From contig CAIJFC010000104.1 in assembly GCA_903819815.1 (NCBI GenBank), forward strand, positions 1 to 25,781: a DNA stretch of 25,781 bases, given 5' to 3'. This DNA is from an uncultured Bacteroidota bacterium (lineage in GTDB: Bacteria > Bacteroidota > Bacteroidia > Flavobacteriales > Flavobacteriaceae). Of the stretch, positions 22,037 through 25,781 are shown piece by piece. How positions within the stretch are numbered: position 1 is the first letter of the stretch; the number at the start of each line of letters is the position of its first letter. The position numbers were made by a program, and so were the translations under genes. The notes beneath the pieces are model-generated. The model was given only the letters and a program-made list of their open reading frames with translations. It was not told where the DNA came from and made no database searches.

Positions 22037-24220
22037 ATGGAAAATTCAAACGACATTGGAAAATGCCCATTTCATCAAAATACGGCGATGAATGCTACAC
22101 CTCTTAAACAAGATTGGTGGCCAAAATCTCTAAACTTAGATATTTTACATCAGCACGATTCAAAAACAAATCCGCTAGGTGAAAATTTTAATTATGCTGA
22201 AGAATTTAAAAAATTAGATCTTACGGCATTAAAAAATGATTTAAAAACTTTAATGACGGACAGTCAAGATTGGTGGCCTGCCGATTGGGGACATTATGGT
22301 GGATTAATGATTCGTCTCGCATGGCATTCAGCTGGAACTTATAGAATTGCTGACGGTCGCGGTGGTTCTGGAACTGGAAACATCCGTTTTGCCCCATTAA
22401 ACAGCTGGCCTGACAATGGTAATTTAGATAAAGCCAGAAGGATTTTATGGCCAATAAAAAAGAAATATGGTAACCAACTTTCCTGGGCCGATTTAATGAT
22501 TTTAGCTGGAAATATGGCTTATGAATCTATGGGATTAAAAGTATATGGTTTTGCTGGTGGTCGTGAAGACATTTGGCATCCTGAAAAAGACATCTATTGG
22601 GGTTCTGAAAAAGAATGGAAAGCCGTTTCTGGAAGTGAAGGAACTCGCTATTCTGGTGAAAGAGATTTAGAAAATCCATTAGCTGCAGTAATGATGGGAT
22701 TAATTTATGTGAATCCGGAAGGAGTAGATGGGAAACCAGACCCATTAAAATCGGCACATGACGTTCGTGTCACTTTCCAAAGAATGGCAATGAACGATGA
22801 AGAAACAGTAGCGTTAACTGCTGGTGGACACACAGTAGGAAAAGCACATGGAAATGGCGATGCCGGTGCTTTAGGTCCAGAACCTGAAGCGGGACCAATT
22901 GAAAATCAAGGGTTTGGTTGGATGAATCCAAAAAACAATGGAAATGGTGCTGATACGGTAACTAGTGGATTGGAAGGTGCTTGGACCACAAATCCAACAC
23001 GTTGGGACAATGAATATTTTGATATGTTATTGAACCACGACTGGGAGTTAAAGAAAAGCCCGGCAGGTGCATGGCAGTGGGAACCTATTAATATTAAAGA
23101 CGAAGACAAAACGGTTGACGCCCACAATCCCTCGAAAAAGAACAATCCTATTATGACGGATGCCGATATGGCGATGAAAATGGATCCAGCTTATAGAGTA
23201 ATTTCAGAACGTTTTCATAAAGATCCTGCTTATTTTTCGGAAGTATTTGCAAGAGCATGGTTCAAATTGACCCATAGAGATTTAGGACCTAAAAATCGTT
23301 ACTTAGGTGCCGATGTTCCTTCAGAAGATTTAATTTGGCAAGATCCTATTCCTGCGGCAAACTATACTTTGACAGATAAAGAAATAGAGGATACTAAAGC
23401 GATTTTATTAAAAAGCGGTTTGACAAGAGCAGAATTAATCAATACGGCTTGGGATAGCGCAAGAACTTTTAGAGGTTCCGATTTTAGAGGGGGTGCTAAT
23501 GGATCTAGAATTCGATTAGAACCACAAAAAAATTGGCATGGAAACGAGCCAGCAAGATTAGAAAAAGTACTAAATAAATTAGCAGAAATTCAAGCTAGTT
23601 TAAGTACAAAAATTAGTATTGCTGATTTAATTGTTTTAGGTGGTGCTGCAGCAATCGAAATGGCGGCAAAAGAAGGTGGATTTGATGTGAAAGTTCCTTT
23701 TAATGCTGGACGTGGTGATGCTTCTCAAGAAATGACTGACGTAGAATCAATGGAGGTTTTAGAACCTTTAAGTGATGCTTTCAGAAACTATGTGAAATCC
23801 AAATACATTGTTCAACCAGAAGAATTGATGCTTGACAAAGCGCAATTACTAGGGCTTACGGCTGCTGAAATGACCGTATTAATTGGTGGAATGCGTGTTC
23901 TTGGCACCAATTTTGACGGAACGAAGCATGGGGTTTTCACTCATAATGAAGGCGTGCTAAGCAACGATTTCTTTGTTAATTTAACCGACATGAAATACAG
24001 TTGGAACCCAGTAGGAGACAATTTATACAATATTGTGGATAGAAAATCAGGGGCTACTAAGTGGACGGCAACAAGAGTTGATTTGGTTTTTGGATCCAAT
24101 TCTGTTTTAAGAGCTTACGCAGAAGTTTATGCTCAGGACGACAACAAAAATAAATTTGTAAATGATTTCATCAAAACATGGTGTAAAGTAATGAATTTAG
24201 ATCGTTTTGATTTAAAGTAA
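22037..24220 (+). CDS. katG: Catalase-peroxidase
   Basis: KatG is a haem enzyme that disproportionates hydrogen peroxide and has peroxidase activity. The 727-residue protein has the usual duplicated architecture, with an active N-terminal and a haem-less C-terminal domain. Active-site residues are Arg93, Trp96 and His97 in RLAWHSAGTYR, and proximal His265 in GGHTVGKAHG. The Met-Tyr-Trp adduct that gives catalase activity is complete: Trp96, Tyr224 (GLIYVNPEG) and Met250 (FQRMAMND). The start MENSNDIGKCPFHQ is typical and has no signal peptide, so it is cytoplasmic. It stands alone between its own promoter, with an upstream OxyR-like palindrome, and a strong terminator. It probably responds to peroxide. 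Confidence 0.98.
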   Translation: MENSNDIGKCPFHQNTAMNATPLKQDWWPKSLNLDILHQHDSKTNPLGENFNYAEEFKKLDLTALKNDLKTLMTDSQDWWPADWGHYGGLMIRLAWHSAGTYRIADGRGGSGTGNIRFAPLNSWPDNGNLDKARRILWPIKKKYGNQLSWADLMILAGNMAYESMGLKVYGFAGGREDIWHPEKDIYWGSEKEWKAVSGSEGTRYSGERDLENPLAAVMMGLIYVNPEGVDGKPDPLKSAHDVRVTFQRMAMNDEETVALTAGGHTVGKAHGNGDAGALGPEPEAGPIENQGFGWMNPKNNGNGADTVTSGLEGAWTTNPTRWDNEYFDMLLNHDWELKKSPAGAWQWEPINIKDEDKTVDAHNPSKKNNPIMTDADMAMKMDPAYRVISERFHKDPAYFSEVFARAWFKLTHRDLGPKNRYLGADVPSEDLIWQDPIPAANYTLTDKEIEDTKAILLKSGLTRAELINTAWDSARTFRGSDFRGGANGSRIRLEPQKNWHGNEPARLEKVLNKLAEIQASLSTKISIADLIVLGGAAAIEMAAKEGGFDVKVPFNAGRGDASQEMTDVESMEVLEPLSDAFRNYVKSKYIVQPEELMLDKAQLLGLTAAEMTVLIGGMRVLGTNFDGTKHGVFTHNEGVLSNDFFVNLTDMKYSWNPVGDNLYNIVDRKSGATKWTATRVDLVFGSNSVLRAYAEVYAQDDNKNKFVNDFIKTWCKVMNLDRFDLK

Positions 24221-24237
24221 TTGCTAACTATTGAAAT

Positions 24238-24269
24238 AAAAAACCACGCGTATTGCGTGGTTTTTTTTT
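24238..24269 (+). terminator. Intrinsic terminator after katG
   Basis: AAAAAACCACGC (24238-24249) pairs perfectly with GCGTGGTTTTTT (24255-24266) around a five-base loop, with the T-run continuing to 24269. Confidence 0.93.
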
Positions 24270-24469
24270 GTTTATTTCACAAAGAACTCGAAAGTTCCAC
24301 AGAGATTCACTAAGGTTAAAACTATTATTAATGTTGAATTATAAATTATAAATTATAAATTACAGGCTACTTTTTTAACCACAAAAGATACAAAGTTTCA
24401 ACAAAAGGAACGAAGAAAAGAAATAGGAGTGAACTTTCGTCTAAAACCTAACACCCAATAACCTGCCCT
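24270..24469. repeat. Non-coding 200-base region of degenerate ACAAAG-type words
   Basis: No convincing reading frame is present. Imperfect words such as CACAAAGAACTC, CACAGAGATTCACTAAGG and ACCACAAAAGATACAAAGTTTC recur, with an AATTATA tandem repeat in the middle. Degenerate CACAAAG-rich spacers of this type are, as far as I recall, frequent in flavobacterial genomes. I cannot check copy number here. Confidence 0.5.
24337..24362. repeat. Tandem 7-base repeat (AATTATA, about 3.7 copies)
   Basis: Three full AATTATA units and a partial fourth run without mismatch. No gene overlaps it. Confidence 0.85.
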
Positions 24470-25201
24470 TTACATTTTCAATAGACCGTATTTAACTATA
24501 CAAAACATTGCTCTAAAACCATCTTTCCAGCCAATTTTTTTTCCTTCTTCGTAGGTTCTGCCGTAATAGGAAATACCCACTTCGTAAATTCTAATTTTAC
24601 TTATTCGGCTTATTTTTGCAGTCACTTCGGGTTCAAATCCAAATCTGTTCTCTTTCAATTTTATGCCTTGGAGCAATTTTGTATTGAACATTTTATAGCA
24701 CGTTTCCATATCTGATAAATTAAGATTGGTAAACATATTAGAAAGCATCGTTAGAAATTTATTCCCTATGGTATGCCAGAAAAATAAAATTCTGTGCGGT
24801 TTTCCACCCATAAATCTAGAGCCATAAACGACATCTGCAAAACCATCCAAAATGGGTTTTAACAATATATTGAATTCTTTAGGATCGTATTCTAAATCGG
24901 CATCTTGAATAATGGTATATTCTCCGGTTGCTTTACTAATACCCGTGTGAAGTGCCGCTCCCTTACCTTTATTGAATTCGTGTTTGTAGTACTGAATATT
25001 TAATTTGTCATTGTTCTTAATGTAATCTTGAATTGCTTCCTCGGTGTGATCACTAGAACAATCATTGACAATAATAATTTCTTTTTCAATATCGTTCAAT
25101 AAATTAACCTCTTTTACCTTATCCAATATTAAATGGATGGTATTTCCTTCATTGTAAGCAGGAATAATTATAGATAGTTTCTTCACCATTTGGGTTTTCA
25201 T
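24470..25201 (-). CDS. Family 2 glycosyltransferase, DPM1-like (polyprenyl-phosphate sugar synthase)
   Basis: The 243-residue protein is a GT-A fold GT2 enzyme without obvious membrane helices. It shows LSIIIPAYNEGNTI (9-22), VNDCSSD (45-51), the metal-binding QDADLEYDP (99-107), YGSRFMGG (126-133) and SDMETCYK (163-170). This set matches dolichol/polyprenyl-phosphate mannose synthase-like enzymes, which load a sugar from a nucleotide onto a lipid phosphate carrier. The sugar is not readable. Its ATG overlaps the stop of the upstream membrane protein gene as ATGA, so the two are translationally coupled. That partner may be the sugar transferase using the lipid-linked donor (inference). A second ATG four codons in is an alternative start. 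Confidence 0.88.
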   Translation of the reverse strand: MKTQMVKKLSIIIPAYNEGNTIHLILDKVKEVNLLNDIEKEIIIVNDCSSDHTEEAIQDYIKNNDKLNIQYYKHEFNKGKGAALHTGISKATGEYTIIQDADLEYDPKEFNILLKPILDGFADVVYGSRFMGGKPHRILFFWHTIGNKFLTMLSNMFTNLNLSDMETCYKMFNTKLLQGIKLKENRFGFEPEVTAKISRISKIRIYEVGISYYGRTYEEGKKIGWKDGFRAMFCIVKYGLLKM

Positions 25202-25781
25202 TTTATTTTTAATAAATAATTGTATGATAGGGTCTGAGGCCTTTTACTCTCCAATAAAAAATTCAATTTTAGTCTTGTAATGGGGTAATCGGCAAATTTC
25301 TTTGTTTCTAAAATCGTTTTGGTTTTTTGTATTTCTGATAAATTGTCCCCATTGGTATACAACCAACACGATTCATGAATCGAATTTATATCTTTAATTA
25401 AAATAGATTGTTGCTTGGAATTTTTAGTATAGAAGTTAAACAAATGCGATTTTTCATTTATAAAATATACTTTCTCCTTGGGTTTATTTTCATAAAACCA
25501 TTTTCCAGCCATGGCATCCGCTTGAAAAGTTAATAGTTTGGGGTAAAAAACAAAACTCAAAAAAACGTTCAAAACAATTGTGTAGCCTACAAGCCTGAAA
25601 ATTCCATTGATAGGGAGTTTCTTAATTTTTAGCAGTAAAAAAAGTTGAAGCCCAATCGATAAATAAATCAGATAATTTATTTCTGTAAAGAAAAATAATG
25701 GGTAAATAGTGATTACAATTGCCACTAAAACACCAAAAGCAAAATAAATTCGTTCCCAAATAAGCTGCTGCTTTTGAGTTA
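25198..25781 (-). CDS. C-terminal part of a multi-pass membrane protein, possibly an ArnT/PMT-type glycosyltransferase; runs off the right edge
   Basis: The frame stays open from the TGA at 25198 to the window edge, giving about 193 residues. A GTG at 25725 is an internal codon, not a convincing start, because open hydrophobic sequence (IYFAFGVLVAIV) precedes it. Two or three membrane helices (about the first 75 visible residues) are followed by a soluble C-terminal domain of about 115 residues containing KWFYENKPKEKVYFINEKSH. This layout, and tight ATGA coupling to a DPM1-like synthase, resembles the C-terminus of ArnT/PMT (GT39/GT83) sugar transferases, which move sugars from polyprenyl phosphate in the periplasm. 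The catalytic N-terminal part is outside the window, so the family call is tentative. Confidence 0.6.
   Translation of the reverse strand, partial: TQKQQLIWERIYFAFGVLVAIVITIYPLFFFTEINYLIYLSIGLQLFLLLKIKKLPINGIFRLVGYTIVLNVFLSFVFYPKLLTFQADAMAGKWFYENKPKEKVYFINEKSHLFNFYTKNSKQQSILIKDINSIHESCWLYTNGDNLSEIQKTKTILETKKFADYPITRLKLNFLLESKRPQTLSYNYLLKIK

Noticed and set aside
24337..24362. AATTATA repeats as a CRISPR array
   Set aside because: The units are contiguous with no spacers, far too short, and no cas genes are present.

Overview
The window looks like chromosomal DNA from a flavobacterium (phylum Bacteroidota, probably Flavobacterium or a close relative). The DNA is strongly A+T-rich. Start codons are generally not preceded by purine-rich Shine-Dalgarno sequences. 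Many genes are preceded by the Bacteroidota sigma-A -7 box TAnnTTTG, in two places with a TTTG -33 box exactly 19 bases upstream. The protein families (DUF2461, Bacteroidota-type TonB, Cys-less 'zinc ribbon' protein, RluF-type pseudouridine synthase) fit the same group. The taxon is inferred from these traits and was not searched.

Layout, left to right. A membrane-anchored protein gene runs off the left edge, divergent from recF. recF is followed by a rhodanese-thioredoxin lipoprotein gene and a DUF2461 gene only 3 bases apart. Then come murB, a membrane glycosyltransferase overlapping an ECF-like sigma factor, and a TonB-family gene closed by a strong terminator. lipA and a type I GAPDH gene follow on the same strand. 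A minus-strand cluster comprises a type II toxin-antitoxin pair (YoeB/Txe-type toxin), lpxK and a purine-nucleoside phosphorylase gene, with overlaps or near-contacts throughout. On the plus strand are a Nif3-like gene, the Cys-less zinc-ribbon protein, an alpha/beta hydrolase and rluF. On the minus strand are ffh and then folD. A small secreted hypothetical protein and argS converge. A large APC amino-acid permease gene and katG diverge. At the right edge are a DPM1-like glycosyltransferase and the C-terminal part of a membrane protein that may be an ArnT/PMT-type sugar transferase.

Functionally this is mostly housekeeping: DNA repair (recF), cell wall and lipid A (murB, lpxK), lipoate synthesis (lipA), glycolysis (gap), purine salvage, one-carbon metabolism (folD), protein targeting (ffh), translation (argS, rluF) and peroxide defence (katG). 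The only clearly accessory module is the toxin-antitoxin pair. I see no insertion sequence, phage, CRISPR array, tRNA or rRNA.

I did not find a convincing new multi-gene system. The best leads are an OxyR-consensus palindrome in the katG/permease divergent region, a purine phosphorylase with Asp at the position that sets base specificity, a zinc-ribbon protein without its cysteines, a CAA-repeat leader directly abutting the folD start codon, and a toxin-antitoxin operon run directly into lpxK.
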